Assembly (NCBI GenBank): GCA_001830395.1
Contig: MHZN01000295.1
Span: 1-37,494 of the forward strand
Direction of reading: 5' to 3'
Source: Pseudomonadales bacterium RIFCSPLOWO2_12_59_9
GTDB lineage: Bacteria > Pseudomonadota > Gammaproteobacteria > Pseudomonadales > Pseudomonadaceae
DNA: 37,494 nt
The position numbers and the translations under genes are program-made. How positions within the stretch are numbered: the stretch's first letter is position 1; every line of letters begins with the position of its first letter. The notes under the pieces are model-generated. The model ran no database searches, was not told where the DNA came from, and saw nothing but the letters and a program-made list of their open reading frames with translations. Positions 1 through 9,412 of this stretch are shown piece after piece.

Positions 1-530
1 TGACGATGTGCGGCGAGGTCTTGAGCGGGATGCGCGCGAAGTACATGCCGAATTCTTCCGACACGCGCACGTTCATCTGGTGATCCATCAGCCACATGGC
101 GACCTGCGCGATTTGCGCCGGGAATTCCTCGATCTCGATGCCGTAGAACTGGTCTACGTCCACGCTGATTTCCTGGTGGATGTCGAGGAAGCGCGAGCCG
201 GGGCCTTCATGCACGGTGCGCAGCACGTCCAGTTCCAGCTTGCGCAGTTCGCGGTAGGCGATCACCAGAAAATTGCCGCAGCCGCAGGCGGGATCGAAGA
301 AGGTCAGCGTGCGCAGTTTTTTGTGGAACTCGAACAGCTTGCTCTTGTTGCTTTTAACGCGGTGGAATTCTTCCCAAAGGCTGTCCAGGAACAGCGGCCC
401 GATCAGCTTGAGGATGTTCTCCTCTGAAGTGTAGTGCGCGCCGAGGTTGCGCCGTGCCTTGCCGTCCATGATGCTCTGGAACAGCGCGCCGAAGATCGCG
501 GGCGAGATGGAACTCCAGTCGAGCGCGCAG
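1..530 (-). CDS. MmeI-like class I SAM-dependent DNA methyltransferase, partial (runs off window; its N-terminal side is joined to SIR2)
   Basis: Minus frame reads LDWSSISPAIFGALFQSIMDGKARRNLGAHYTSEENILKLIGPLFLDSLWEEF...TFFDPACGCGNFLVIAYRELRKLE...IEEFPAQIAQVAMWLMDHQMN; DPACGxGNFL motif I. Frame stays open from 1099 to the window edge. Confidence 0.8.
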
Positions 531-539
531 CAGTCGAGC

Positions 540-1099
540 AGCGCTTCGCGCATCGCGAAATCGAACGAGGCGATCGGCAGCATTTCCTCGAACAGCACCA
601 CCGGCGGGCGCAGGATGCCACCGCACTGCCGGCATCTGGGCGGTAGCGGCCGGCTCAGGTGCTCGGCCAGTTGCGCATCGATGGCGCCGCAGGATTGGCA
701 ATACAGCGGCGCCAGCTCGCCATGGATCTCGATCAGGCGCTCGGGCGGACTGCCGGCGGCGCGGTGATAGCCGTCGATATTCTGGGTCAGCACCCAGCAC
801 TGGGGTTTCAAACGCTGCAACTCGGCGATGGCGTAATGCCCGGCATTGGCGTGGGCGCCGAGACAGGCCTTGCCCAGTTCGGCCAGGTACTTCCAGCACA
901 GCGCCGGGTCGCGCTGCAGCATGGGACCGGAAAGCGCCGCCTCGATCGGCAGGCCTTCGGCGGTCTGGCCGTTGTACAGGCCGCCAATACCCCGGTAGGT
1001 CGGCAAGCCGGAGTCGGCGGACAGACCGGCGCCGGTGATGATCAGGATGCGCTCGGCCGTTTCAATGGCCTGGGCGATACGGGCAATGACCTCGTCCAT
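540..1099 (-). CDS. SIR2 family NAD-dependent deacylase, C-terminus replaced by the methyltransferase frame
   Basis: MDEVIARIAQAIETAERILIITGAGLSADSGLPTYRGIGGLY...TQNIDGYHRAAG...CQSC...CRQCGGILRPPVVLFEEMLP; GAGxS and TQNIDxxH motifs, four zinc-ligand cysteines. The terminal GTS-type segment is missing. Confidence 0.85.
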
Positions 1100-1114
1100 C
1101 TCAAGCTCTCCCGC

Positions 1115-1186
1115 GTAGGGTGGACGACGCTCTTTTCGTCCACCACCAAATCAACAGGTGGATGGAGAAAGCGTCATCCACCCTAC
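1115..1186. repeat. Imperfect palindromic REP/MITE-like element
   Basis: GTAGGGTGGACGACGCTCTTTTCGTCCACC ... GGTGGATGGAGAAAGCGTCATCCACCCTAC; the halves are near-perfect reverse complements. Confidence 0.75.
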
Positions 1187-1190
1187 CTGT

Positions 1191-1862
1191 TCAATGATTG
1201 ACCGTATACGCCAGCATCACCGAGAGCTGGCACAGCGGCCGACCGCTTTGCGCGTGCCACTGATTGAACGCCGCCTGCACCGCGGCGCGGTCTCTCAGAC
1301 TGGTCGGCGCCTTGTCGATGATGTGCTGCGCCTTGAGTGCGGCCACCATGTCATCGGACGGAATGAAGGTGTCCTTGCCGATCATGCGCAGGAAACGCGG
1401 CGCAGACAAACCGCCCAGCTGACTGCCGTGCCTGGCCAGGTAGCGCCATAGGCCGACGATATCGGTCACCGGCCAGTCGGCGATCAATGCACCGAAACTG
1501 CCCCTCTCCCGGCGCACATCCAGCACGAACTGGGCATTGCGCGGCACGCTCTTGAGCTTGCCCAAATGACGGATGATGCGCGCATCCTGCATCAGGGTTT
1601 CCAGATGCTCGGCGCCCATCAGCACGACTTTTTCCGGATCGAAGCCGAAGAACAGCTGCTCGAAAACCGGCCACTTGGCATCGACCAGGCTGTGCTTGAG
1701 GCCTGCCCGAAAGATGCGCAGGCTGATGGTGGAGAGATAGCGGTCATCGCCCAGCGCGCGCAACTCGGCATCGCTGCGCGGCTGTGGCAAGCGCGCCTCG
1801 AGGGCGGCGGCCGAGCCGAAACGATTCAGGCAATACTCATGGAGCCATTTGTAGTCGCGCAT
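1191..1862 (-). CDS. DNA-3-methyladenine glycosylase I-like (HhH superfamily) protein
   Basis: 223 aa ORF; MRDYKWLHEYCLNRFGSAAALEARLP...LGDDRYLSTISLRIFRAGLKHSLVDAKWPVFEQLFFGFDP resembles the Tag/COG2818 family. Confidence 0.75.
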   Translation of the reverse strand: MRDYKWLHEYCLNRFGSAAALEARLPQPRSDAELRALGDDRYLSTISLRIFRAGLKHSLVDAKWPVFEQLFFGFDPEKVVLMGAEHLETLMQDARIIRHLGKLKSVPRNAQFVLDVRRERGSFGALIADWPVTDIVGLWRYLARHGSQLGGLSAPRFLRMIGKDTFIPSDDMVAALKAQHIIDKAPTSLRDRAAVQAAFNQWHAQSGRPLCQLSVMLAYTVNH

Positions 1863-1962
1863 GGGCTGTCCTTACGGAATCTTTCGCAGATCATTTCGTG
1901 CCCACGCTGGAGCGCGGGAGCAACCATCGCGGCCAAGGCCGCGCCTACAGGAGGCGAGATTT

Positions 1963-2022
1963 TGTAGCCCGGATGAAATCCGGGAACTCTCTACATCGCC
2001 CCCGGATTGCATCCGGGCTACA
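1963..2022. repeat. Intergenic inverted repeat (REP-like)
   Basis: TGTAGCCCGGATGAAATCCGGG...CCCGGATTGCATCCGGGCTACA, arms largely self-complementary. Confidence 0.75.
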
Positions 2023-2032
2023 GGTCAGGCAA

Positions 2033-2857
2033 TCAGAGGTTCATCACATTGACGAAGCGCGACGCGGCATTTTCGTCGATTTTCAGGTTCTTGAAGTCGA
2101 ACAGGTTGCGATCGGCCAGCTGTGAAGGCACCACGTTCTGCAACGCGCGGAACATGATCTCGATACGCCCCGGCGACTTGCGCTCCCAGTCCTGGAGCAT
2201 CTCCTTGACCACCTGACGTTGCAGGTTTTCCTGGGAGCCGCAGAGGTTGCACGGAATGATCGGGAACTGCTTGAGCCGGCTGTAGGCCTCGATATCCGCC
2301 TCGTTGCAATAGGCCAGCGGGCGGATCACCACGTTGCGCCCGTCGTCGGCGCGCAGCTTGGGCGGCATGGCCTTGAGCGTGCCGCCGTAGAACATGTTGA
2401 GGAAGAAGGTTTCCAGGATGTCGTCGCGGTGATGACCCAGGGCCATCTTGGTCGCGCCGATTTCGTCGGCGAAGGTATACAGGGTGCCGCGGCGCAGGCG
2501 TGAACACAGCGAACAGGTGGTCTTGCCTTCCGGAATCATCTCCTTGACCACCGAGTAGGTGTCTTTTTCGACGATGTGGTAGGGCACACCGATGGCCTCC
2601 AGGTAGGCCGGCAACACATGTTCGGGAAAGCCCGGCTGTTTCTGGTCCATATTTACCGCGACTATCTCGAACTTGATCGGCGCGACCTTCTGCATATGCA
2701 GCAGCACATCGAGCATGGTGTAGCTGTCCTTGCCCCCGGACAGGCAAACCATGACCTTGTCGCCATCCTCGATCATGTTGAAGTCGGCAATGGCTTCGCC
2801 GGCCTGACGGCGCAGGCGTTTTTGCAGTTTGTTCTGATTGACCGAGAGGCTACCCAT
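2033..2857 (-). CDS. ttcA: tRNA 2-thiocytidine(32) synthetase TtcA
   Basis: 274 aa; PP-loop [16 protein letters not shown] and CNLCGSQ cysteine pairs typical of TtcA. Confidence 0.95.
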   Translation of the reverse strand: MGSLSVNQNKLQKRLRRQAGEAIADFNMIEDGDKVMVCLSGGKDSYTMLDVLLHMQKVAPIKFEIVAVNMDQKQPGFPEHVLPAYLEAIGVPYHIVEKDTYSVVKEMIPEGKTTCSLCSRLRRGTLYTFADEIGATKMALGHHRDDILETFFLNMFYGGTLKAMPPKLRADDGRNVVIRPLAYCNEADIEAYSRLKQFPIIPCNLCGSQENLQRQVVKEMLQDWERKSPGRIEIMFRALQNVVPSQLADRNLFDFKNLKIDENAASRFVNVMNL

Positions 2858-2954
2858 GGTGCGCTGGAATCCGGAGGCTTACTAAAGTGCGGCATTTTAC
2901 CCAGAAAGCGCGACGCGCCCTACCCCAATCATGCTGAAATGCTAGGCTCGGGTG

Positions 2955-3551
2955 ATGAACGTCGAACTTGATCCCTCTGCCGATCTGGCAGATCAATTGC
3001 ACCAGTTGCTGCAGGCGGCCCCTGCCGGGATTGGCGAATACCAGTTGATCCAACAGCTGAAAGATCGCCACTGCACGCACATTCCCCACCTGCCATTGAC
3101 CGACAAACTGGTGCTGTTTCGCACCCACTTCCTGGTATTCAACGCCCTGTACCGGCTGCGCGAACGCTTATGGGGCGAACGGCTCGGCTTTGTCCAGATC
3201 AGCCCGCTGTGCATCCAGCTGCTGCCCTACCAGGCCGGCAGCGCCGAACTGAGCGAGCACGACCCGTTGCGCGACTATTACCTGGACCTCAGTCAGCTGA
3301 GTGACACCAACGAACAGGATGTGGAAGAGCTGCTGGCCAGTTTCTGGACACGCATGCAAGGCGGCGAGGAAAAGCGTGCAGCCCTGGAACTGTTCGAACT
3401 GAATGAAAGCCAGCAAGTGCTCAATATCGGGCTGATCAAGCACCGCTACCGGCAACTGGTCAGCCTGCACCACCCGGATCGGGGCGGCAGCACTACGCGC
3501 CTGCAGTCGATAAACAAAGCCATGGAAATTCTGGAACGCTATTACAGCTGA
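2955..3551 (+). CDS. DnaJ-related protein with C-terminal J domain
   Basis: About 199 aa; C-terminal VSLHHPDRGGSTTRLQSINKAMEIL with HPD motif; N-terminal DNAJ-related-like region. Exact start (2952 or 2955) uncertain. Confidence 0.85.
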   Translation: MNVELDPSADLADQLHQLLQAAPAGIGEYQLIQQLKDRHCTHIPHLPLTDKLVLFRTHFLVFNALYRLRERLWGERLGFVQISPLCIQLLPYQAGSAELSEHDPLRDYYLDLSQLSDTNEQDVEELLASFWTRMQGGEEKRAALELFELNESQQVLNIGLIKHRYRQLVSLHHPDRGGSTTRLQSINKAMEILERYYS

Positions 3552-3717
3552 ACTTCAGAGACCAATTTGCTCTAAGTCGAGCCCCCTCACGCGCTCAAGC
3601 CTCTGCCTATACTGCGACATACGGTCGCATAGGTTCGGCCCAGTACCCGGTGGCGCTGCATACGCGCGCCGGGCGCTTCGCTGGGGGGCGATCGCATTAC
3701 AAGAGGAGGTGTCTGGC

Positions 3718-4317
3718 ATGATCCATCACGTTTGGGGGCTCTTCACCCATCCCGATCAGGAATGGCAAGAAATTCGTGGCGAAGAAGAAACCATCAGCCA
3801 CATGTATCTCACCCACGTTCTGGTGCTCGCGGCGATTCCGGCGATCTCGGCCTTTATCGGCACCACCCAGGTTGGCTGGTCCATCGGTGATAGGGCACCG
3901 GTAATGCTGACCGAAGCCAGCGCATTGCAAATGACCATCATGACCTACCTGGCGATGCTTGCCGGTGTTGCGGTGATGGGCGCCTTCATTCACTGGATGG
4001 CACGTACCTACGACGCCAGCCCCAACCTGACCCAGTGCATCGTGTTCGCCGCCTACACCGCGACGCCCCTGTTCATTGGCGGCTTGGCGGCACTCTATCC
4101 AAATATGTGGCTGGCCATGGTGGTGGGAACACTGGCCATCTGTTACACCGTCTACCTGCTCTATGTGGGCATACCAACCTTCATGAATATCCCCGCGGAT
4201 GAGGGCTTCATGTTCTCCAGCTCGGTACTCGCGGTAGGGCTGGTGGTACTGGTGGCGATGATCGCCAGCTCGGTGATTCTCTGGGGGCTTGGGGTAGGCC
4301 CGGTCTATACCAGCTAG
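3718..4317 (+). CDS. Yip1 family integral membrane protein
   Basis: MIHHVWGLFTHPDQEWQEIRGEE... followed by several TM helices; AGGAGG-type RBS upstream of ATG 3718. Confidence 0.8.
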   Translation: MIHHVWGLFTHPDQEWQEIRGEEETISHMYLTHVLVLAAIPAISAFIGTTQVGWSIGDRAPVMLTEASALQMTIMTYLAMLAGVAVMGAFIHWMARTYDASPNLTQCIVFAAYTATPLFIGGLAALYPNMWLAMVVGTLAICYTVYLLYVGIPTFMNIPADEGFMFSSSVLAVGLVVLVAMIASSVILWGLGVGPVYTS

Positions 4318-4338
4318 GACATGGTTGCGAAGACTCTA

Positions 4339-4369
4339 CGAAACCACCTTGCGGTGGTTTCGTCGTTTT
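4339..4369 (+). terminator. Rho-independent terminator
   Basis: CGAAACCACC-TTGC-GGTGGTTTCG (10 bp perfect stem) followed by tcgtttt. Confidence 0.8.
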
Positions 4370-4428
4370 GGGGCTGCCGTACTGGTTCGGCTTAGGCATA
4401 ATCGCGCCGTCGCCCTCAGGTTGCGCCC

Positions 4429-4923
4429 ATGCCCGAACACATTCACGCCCGTGTCGAAACCTGCTACCAGCAGGCCGAGGCCTTTTTCAAGCAGCGCTTC
4501 GTCCGTGCCGAGGTGAGTTTCAAGCTGCGTGGACAAAAGGCCGGAGTGGCACACCTGACCGAGAACAAGCTGCGCTTCAACCCGCAGCTGTACCGGGAAA
4601 ACCGCGAAGACTTCCTCAGGCAGACGGTAGCCCACGAAGTGGCACACCTGATCGCCCATCAGTTGTTTGGCTTGAAGATCCAGCCTCACGGTGAGGAATG
4701 GCAACTGATCATGCGCGGCGTCTATGAGCTGCCGCCAAACCGCTGCCATAGCTACGCCGTCAAGCGCCGCAAGGTCAGCCGCTTCATCTACCGCTGCAGC
4801 TGCCCCCAGGGCGAGTTCCCCTTCTCCGCCCAACGTCATGCCCTGGTTGGCAAAGGCCGCCGCTACTTCTGCCGTCGCTGCAAGGTGACCCTGAGCTTTA
4901 CCGGCGAACAGCGGGTGGAGTGA
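4429..4923 (+). CDS. SprT family zinc metalloprotease
   Basis: 164 aa; TVAHEVAHLIAHQ zinc motif and CSC...CRRC zinc-ribbon-like C-terminus. Confidence 0.9.
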   Translation: MPEHIHARVETCYQQAEAFFKQRFVRAEVSFKLRGQKAGVAHLTENKLRFNPQLYRENREDFLRQTVAHEVAHLIAHQLFGLKIQPHGEEWQLIMRGVYELPPNRCHSYAVKRRKVSRFIYRCSCPQGEFPFSAQRHALVGKGRRYFCRRCKVTLSFTGEQRVE

Positions 4924-4955
4924 ACGGTGCGCACCCCTGCGAAATCGATCACGAG

Positions 4956-4972
4956 CGGCTACGAGCCGTTTT
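4956..4972 (+). terminator. Putative short terminator hairpin
   Basis: CGGCT-ACG-AGCCG followed by TTTT after the sprT stop. Confidence 0.4.
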
Positions 4973-5058
4973 CAGCAACAGCCGCCCCAGACCCGGCCTG
5001 AACAAACTCGCGTGCCTGCGCCGCACGCTCCAGGGCTGACAACCCCACTTACAGATGT

Positions 5059-5091
5059 TTTACACCTGTAAAGAATCTCGCTTTACAGGTG
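5059..5091. promoter_or_regulatory. Palindromic putative operator pair upstream of the GMC operon
   Basis: Perfect TTTACACCTGTAAA palindrome (5059-5072); CACCTGTAAAG is repeated inverted as CTTTACAGGTG (5081-5091). Confidence 0.5.
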
Positions 5092-5295
5092 CATTACGGC
5101 GCCGCGCAAAAGTGTCTTTTATAATCCTATAAAATCGTTGATAAACAACAGGTTATCAACACAATAAAGCATTGGCACGCAAGCTGCTCAAGGGTTATCG
5201 AGAGAGGAGAAACAGTCCTCTCGGCACATAACAATGAGCGCCGGCCACACCTGCCCCCACAGCAGGCTGTGCCGGCAATAGCCTGGAGCACTGCC

Positions 5296-5814
5296 ATGCA
5301 TGACTCTCCCAGCCCCGACACCGGCTTCACGCGCCGGCGCTTCATATCCCTTTCAGGCCAGTCCCTGCTCGCCCTCGGCGCCACGGCCGTGGCCGCGCAG
5401 CTGATCCCGGTCACCCTGCTCGCCGATGAGGCGCTGCCCGCCCTGCCCCAAGGCCTGCTGCGCATGGGCCGCGACATCTACCCGCATGACCGCCTGAACG
5501 ACCTGCACTACGCCAAACCACTGGCCGAACTGGTGGGCAAGCAGCCCGAGCTGATCGCCGACGGCCTGCGCGAGCTGCAGGCCAGCGCCGAGCGGCGTCA
5601 CGGCCAGCCCTTCGAAGACCTCAACACGGAAATCGATCGGGTCGCCCTGCTGCGCGAGATCGAAACCGGACCGTTCTTTCGCGCCGTGCGCAACGCCCTG
5701 ATGTTCGGCCTCTACGACAACCCGGCGCTGTTCCCCCTGTTCGGCTACGAAGGCTCCTCGGTGGAGAAAGGCGGCTACCTGGCGCGCGGTTACAACGACC
5801 TCGACTGGCTCTGA
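5296..5814 (+). CDS. Gluconate 2-dehydrogenase subunit 3 family protein with Tat signal
   Basis: MHDSPSPDTGFTRRRFISLSGQSLLALGATAVAAQL Tat-type leader; small subunit located directly before a GMC oxidoreductase. Confidence 0.75.
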   Translation: MHDSPSPDTGFTRRRFISLSGQSLLALGATAVAAQLIPVTLLADEALPALPQGLLRMGRDIYPHDRLNDLHYAKPLAELVGKQPELIADGLRELQASAERRHGQPFEDLNTEIDRVALLREIETGPFFRAVRNALMFGLYDNPALFPLFGYEGSSVEKGGYLARGYNDLDWL

Positions 5815-5868
5815 CCCACGCCTCAGCAAGCGCAGCTCATCCAATTCCAACAATGAGGGGAACACCCC

Positions 5869-7449
5869 ATGGCAGCGAAATTCGCACAAGACGACGGCGA
5901 CGTCGTGGTCATCATCGGCTCCGGTGCCGGCGGCGGCACCCTGGCCCACGCACTGGCCAAGCAGGGCATCCGCAGCGTGGTGCTGGAAGCCGGCAAACGC
6001 TTCGAAATGGCCGACATCGAGAACGATGAATGGGCCATGTTCAACAAGATTTCCTGGCTCGACAAACGCATCGCCACCGGCGGCTGGGACGTGGCACAGA
6101 ACCATCCCAACCTGCCGGCCTGGATCGTCAAGGCGGTCGGCGGCAGCACCGTGCACTGGGCCGGTGTGGCCCTGCGCTTTCGCGACTTCGAGTTCCGCAT
6201 GCGCACGGAAAATGGCGAGATCAAGGGTGCCAACCTGCTCGACTGGCCGCTCGGCTACGAGGAACTGGAACCCTGGTATGTGAAGGCGGAACAACACATG
6301 GGCGTGACCGGCCCCACCACCGGCATGCCGTACCACCAGTGGCACAACTCGTTCAAGGTGCTGGCCGAGGGTGCCAAACGGGTCGGCTACCAGGAAATCC
6401 AGTCCGGCCCCATGGCGATCAACACCCAGGCTTACGACGGCCGGCCGGGCTGCATGCAGATCGGCTTCTGCATGCAGGGCTGCCGCATCGGGGCCAAGTG
6501 GTCGACCCTCTATACCGACATCCCGCGCGCCGAGGCCACCGGCAACTGCGAGGTACGCCCGCAGTCCATGGTCCTGCGCATCGAGCATGACGCCCGCGGC
6601 AAGGCCAATGCGGTGGTCTACGCCGACGCCCAGGGTCGCCAGCAGCGGCAAAAGGCGCGAGTTGTGTGCGTAGCCGGCAACTCCATCGAGTCGCCACGCC
6701 TGCTGCTCAACTCCGAGTCGTCGACCTTCAAGGACGGACTGGCCAACTCCTCCGGCCAAGTCGGGCGCAATTACATGACCCACACCACCGCCGGCATCTA
6801 CGCCACCCTGCCCAAGCCGGTGCACATGTACCGCGGCACCACCTGCGCCGGGGTGATCTCCGACGAGTCGTACAACAACACCTCGCGCGGCTTTATCGGT
6901 GGCTACCGCCTGGAGGTGCTGTCGCTCGGCCTGCCGTTCATGTCCGCCTTCCTCGACCCGACGCCGCAGGGCTGGGGTCGCGCCTTCGCCTCGAAGATGG
7001 AGCGTTACGACCACATGTCCGGGGTCTGGCTGTGCGGCGAGGACCTGCCCATGGAGGGCAACCGCATCACCCTGCACGCCAGCGAGAAGGACCAGTACGG
7101 CCTGCCGGTGCCGGTGGTGAACAAGGACGACCATGCCTTCGACGTCGCCATGCGCGAGCACGGCGTCGAACAGACCCGCAAATGCTACGAGGCGGTCGGA
7201 GCCACCGAAGTGATTCGCCTGCCCTCCTACCCGGCCAGCCACAACATGGGCACCAACCGCATGAGCGCCAAGGCCGCCGACGGGGTGGTCAACAAGTGGG
7301 GGCAGAGCCACGACATTCCCAACCTGTTCGTCTCCGATGGCAGCCAGTTCACCACCAGCGGCGGCCAGAACCCGACCCTGACCATCGTCGCCCTGGCCCT
7401 GCGCCAGGCCGAGTACATCGGCGCGCAGCTCAACCAGCGCGCCCTCTGA
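5869..7449 (+). CDS. GMC family oxidoreductase (FAD-dependent)
   Basis: 526 aa; VVIIGSGAGGGTLAHALAKQGIRSVVLEAG dinucleotide-binding fold; C-terminal SHNMGTNRM...LFVSDGSQFTTSGGQNPTLTIVALALRQAEYI. Confidence 0.9.
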   Translation: MAAKFAQDDGDVVVIIGSGAGGGTLAHALAKQGIRSVVLEAGKRFEMADIENDEWAMFNKISWLDKRIATGGWDVAQNHPNLPAWIVKAVGGSTVHWAGVALRFRDFEFRMRTENGEIKGANLLDWPLGYEELEPWYVKAEQHMGVTGPTTGMPYHQWHNSFKVLAEGAKRVGYQEIQSGPMAINTQAYDGRPGCMQIGFCMQGCRIGAKWSTLYTDIPRAEATGNCEVRPQSMVLRIEHDARGKANAVVYADAQGRQQRQKARVVCVAGNSIESPRLLLNSESSTFKDGLANSSGQVGRNYMTHTTAGIYATLPKPVHMYRGTTCAGVISDESYNNTSRGFIGGYRLEVLSLGLPFMSAFLDPTPQGWGRAFASKMERYDHMSGVWLCGEDLPMEGNRITLHASEKDQYGLPVPVVNKDDHAFDVAMREHGVEQTRKCYEAVGATEVIRLPSYPASHNMGTNRMSAKAADGVVNKWGQSHDIPNLFVSDGSQFTTSGGQNPTLTIVALALRQAEYIGAQLNQRAL

Positions 7450-7471
7450 TTGAAACAATGGAGCCCAGCAC

Positions 7472-8188
7472 ATGACCGTACCAAGCAACGCGCAGCGACT
7501 CTGGATGTTCGAGCAGATGCTCGTCAGCCGCTACCTGGAGGAGTCCATCGAGCGCATCTATATGGAAGGCAAGACCCCGGTATTCAACATGGCCAACGGG
7601 CCGATTCCCGGCGAAATGCACCTGTCCAACGGCCAGGAGCCCTGCGCCGTTGGCGTCTGTGCGCACCTGAATGCCGAGGACATCGTCACCGCCACCCACC
7701 GCCCGCACCATATCGCCGTGGCCAAGGGCGTGCACCTCAATGAAATGGTCGCCGAAATCTTCGGCAAGAAGACCGGCCTGTCCGGCGGCCGCGGCGGCCA
7801 TATGCACCTGTTCGATGCCCGGGTGAATTTCTCCTGCTCGGGGATCATCGCCGAAGGCATGGGCCCGGCCGTGGGCGCCGCGCTGTCGCGCCAAATGCAG
7901 GGCAAGCCCGGCGTGGCGGTGGCCTTCATCGGCGAGGGCGCGGCCAACCAGGGTGCCTTCCACGAGACGCTGAACCTCGCCGCCCTGTGGAAGCTGCCGG
8001 TGGTGTTCGTCATCGAGGACAACGCCTGGGGCATCTCGGTGGCCAAGCAGGCGTCCACCGCGATCGAGCGCAACTACCTGCGCGCGGCGGCCTACGGCAT
8101 GCCCGGGGTGTTCGTCCCCGGCAACGACGCCGACGCCATCTTCGCCGCTGCGTCTGCTGCCATCGAGCGCGCCCGCGCCGGTGGCGGC
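7472..8188 (+). CDS. TPP-dependent dehydrogenase E1 component alpha subunit (pyruvate/acetoin type), 3' truncated at join
   Basis: GGRGGHMHLFD...GIIAEGMGPAVGAALS...VAFIGEGAANQGAFHETLNLAALWKLPVVFVIEDNAWGISV; homology ends at ERARAGGG, about 8188, where NuoN-like sequence begins in another frame. Confidence 0.9.
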
Positions 8189-8924
8189 TTTTCTGGCCAC
8201 GGCCAGCAAGGTGGCAGTATTTGCCGTGTTGTTGCGTCTGTATCAACTGTCACCGGCCATGGCCGGCGGCTGGTTGAATGACCTGCTGAGCCTGATTGCG
8301 ATTGCCTCGATTTTGCTCGGCAACCTGTTGGCACTGATGCAAAGCAACCTCAAGCGCCTGCTCGGCTACTCATCGATTGCCCACTTCGGCTATCTGCTGG
8401 TGGCGTTGATCGCCAGCAAAGGCTTGGCGGTCGAGGCGATTGGCGTGTACCTGACCACCTATGTGCTGACCAGCCTCGGTGCTTTCGGTGTGGTGACCCT
8501 GATGTCGACGCCGTACCACGGCCGCGATTGCGACGCGCTGTATGAATACCGCGGGCTGTTCTGGCGCCGGCCAAACCTGACCGCCGTATTGACCTTGATG
8601 ATGCTGTCGCTGGCCGGCATTCCGCTGACCGCTGGCTTTATCGGCAAGTTCTACATAGTGGCGGTCGGGGTTGAGTCGCACCTTTGGTGGTTGCTGGGCA
8701 GCCTGATCATCGGCAGTGCGATTGGCGTGTTCTATTACTTGCGGGTGATGGTCACTCTGTTCTTGGTTGCGCCGGGGCTGCATCGTCACGATGCACCGGA
8801 AAACTGGGGCCAGCGTACCGGCGGCATCATGTTGATGGCCATGGCGGGGCTGACCTTGTTCCTTGGGGTTTACCCGCAGCCACTGCTGGAGTTGCTGCAG
8901 CACACCGGCCTTACGGCACTGTAA
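8181..8924 (+). pseudogene. nuoN: NADH-quinone oxidoreductase subunit N (NuoN), C-terminal half only
   Basis: VAAFLATASKVAVFAVLLRLYQLSP...LLGNLLALMQSNLKRLLGYSSIAHFGYLLVALIA...LSLAGIPLTAGFIGKFYI; N-terminal half absent. Confidence 0.85.
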
Positions 8925-8942
8925 GCCTGCGAGCTGCTCAAT

Positions 8943-8972
8943 AAAAAAGCCCCGACATGTTCGGGGCTTTTT
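8943..8972 (+). terminator. Rho-independent terminator (bidirectional type)
   Basis: AAAAAGCCCCGACATGTTCGGGGCTTTTT. Confidence 0.9.
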
Positions 8973-8976
8973 AGTT

Positions 8977-9396
8977 TTAGGACAACACGATCAGCGCCAA
9001 CAACAGATAGCGGGCGCTCTTGGCCAGCAGCACCAAGAGCAAAAAACTGGGCAGCGGCTCGCGCAGCACACCGGCGACCAGGGTCAGCGGATCACCGACT
9101 ATCGGTAGCCAGCTGAGCAACAGGCTCCAGCGTCCATAGCGCTGGTACCAGTGCTGGGCTCGCTGCAATTGCGCAGGCGTCACCGGAAACCAGCGGCGCT
9201 GTTGAAAGCGGCTGAGCGAGCGGCCCAGCCACCAGTTGATGGTCGAGCCCAAGGTATTGCCGGCAATTGCCGCCAACAGCAAACCGCTGACGCTATAGCT
9301 GTCGGTGAGCAGCAGCGCGACCAACCCCGCCTCGGACTGCATCGGCAATAAGGTCGCGGCCAACAGCGCAAGAACAAACAGACCGACATAAGCCAT
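8977..9396 (-). CDS. YqaA family (DedA-like) membrane protein
   Basis: 139 aa; AGLVALLL...GNTLGSTINWWLGRSL...RYGRWSLLLSWLPIVGDPLTLVAGVLR. Confidence 0.85.
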   Translation of the reverse strand: MAYVGLFVLALLAATLLPMQSEAGLVALLLTDSYSVSGLLLAAIAGNTLGSTINWWLGRSLSRFQQRRWFPVTPAQLQRAQHWYQRYGRWSLLLSWLPIVGDPLTLVAGVLREPLPSFLLLVLLAKSARYLLLALIVLS

Positions 9397-9412
9397 CAGG
9401 ATTTAGTCGGGT

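Noticed and set aside
354-899. 181 aa minus ORF in the SIR2/methyltransferase region
   Set aside because: Arg/Pro/Ala-rich out-of-frame translation; the true minus frame carries SIR2 and methyltransferase motifs.
1-1099. Interpretation as a complete anti-phage defence system (SIR2 + methyltransferase)
   Set aside because: The SIR2 part looks like a housekeeping zinc-binding deacylase cut off at its C-terminus and the join looks chimeric; no other defence genes are visible in the window.
5353-7488. 711 aa antisense ORF over the GMC operon
   Set aside because: It is a mirror frame of strongly supported Tat-leader and GMC genes in high-GC DNA; composition (Gly/Ala/His/Val-rich) has no recognisable domain.
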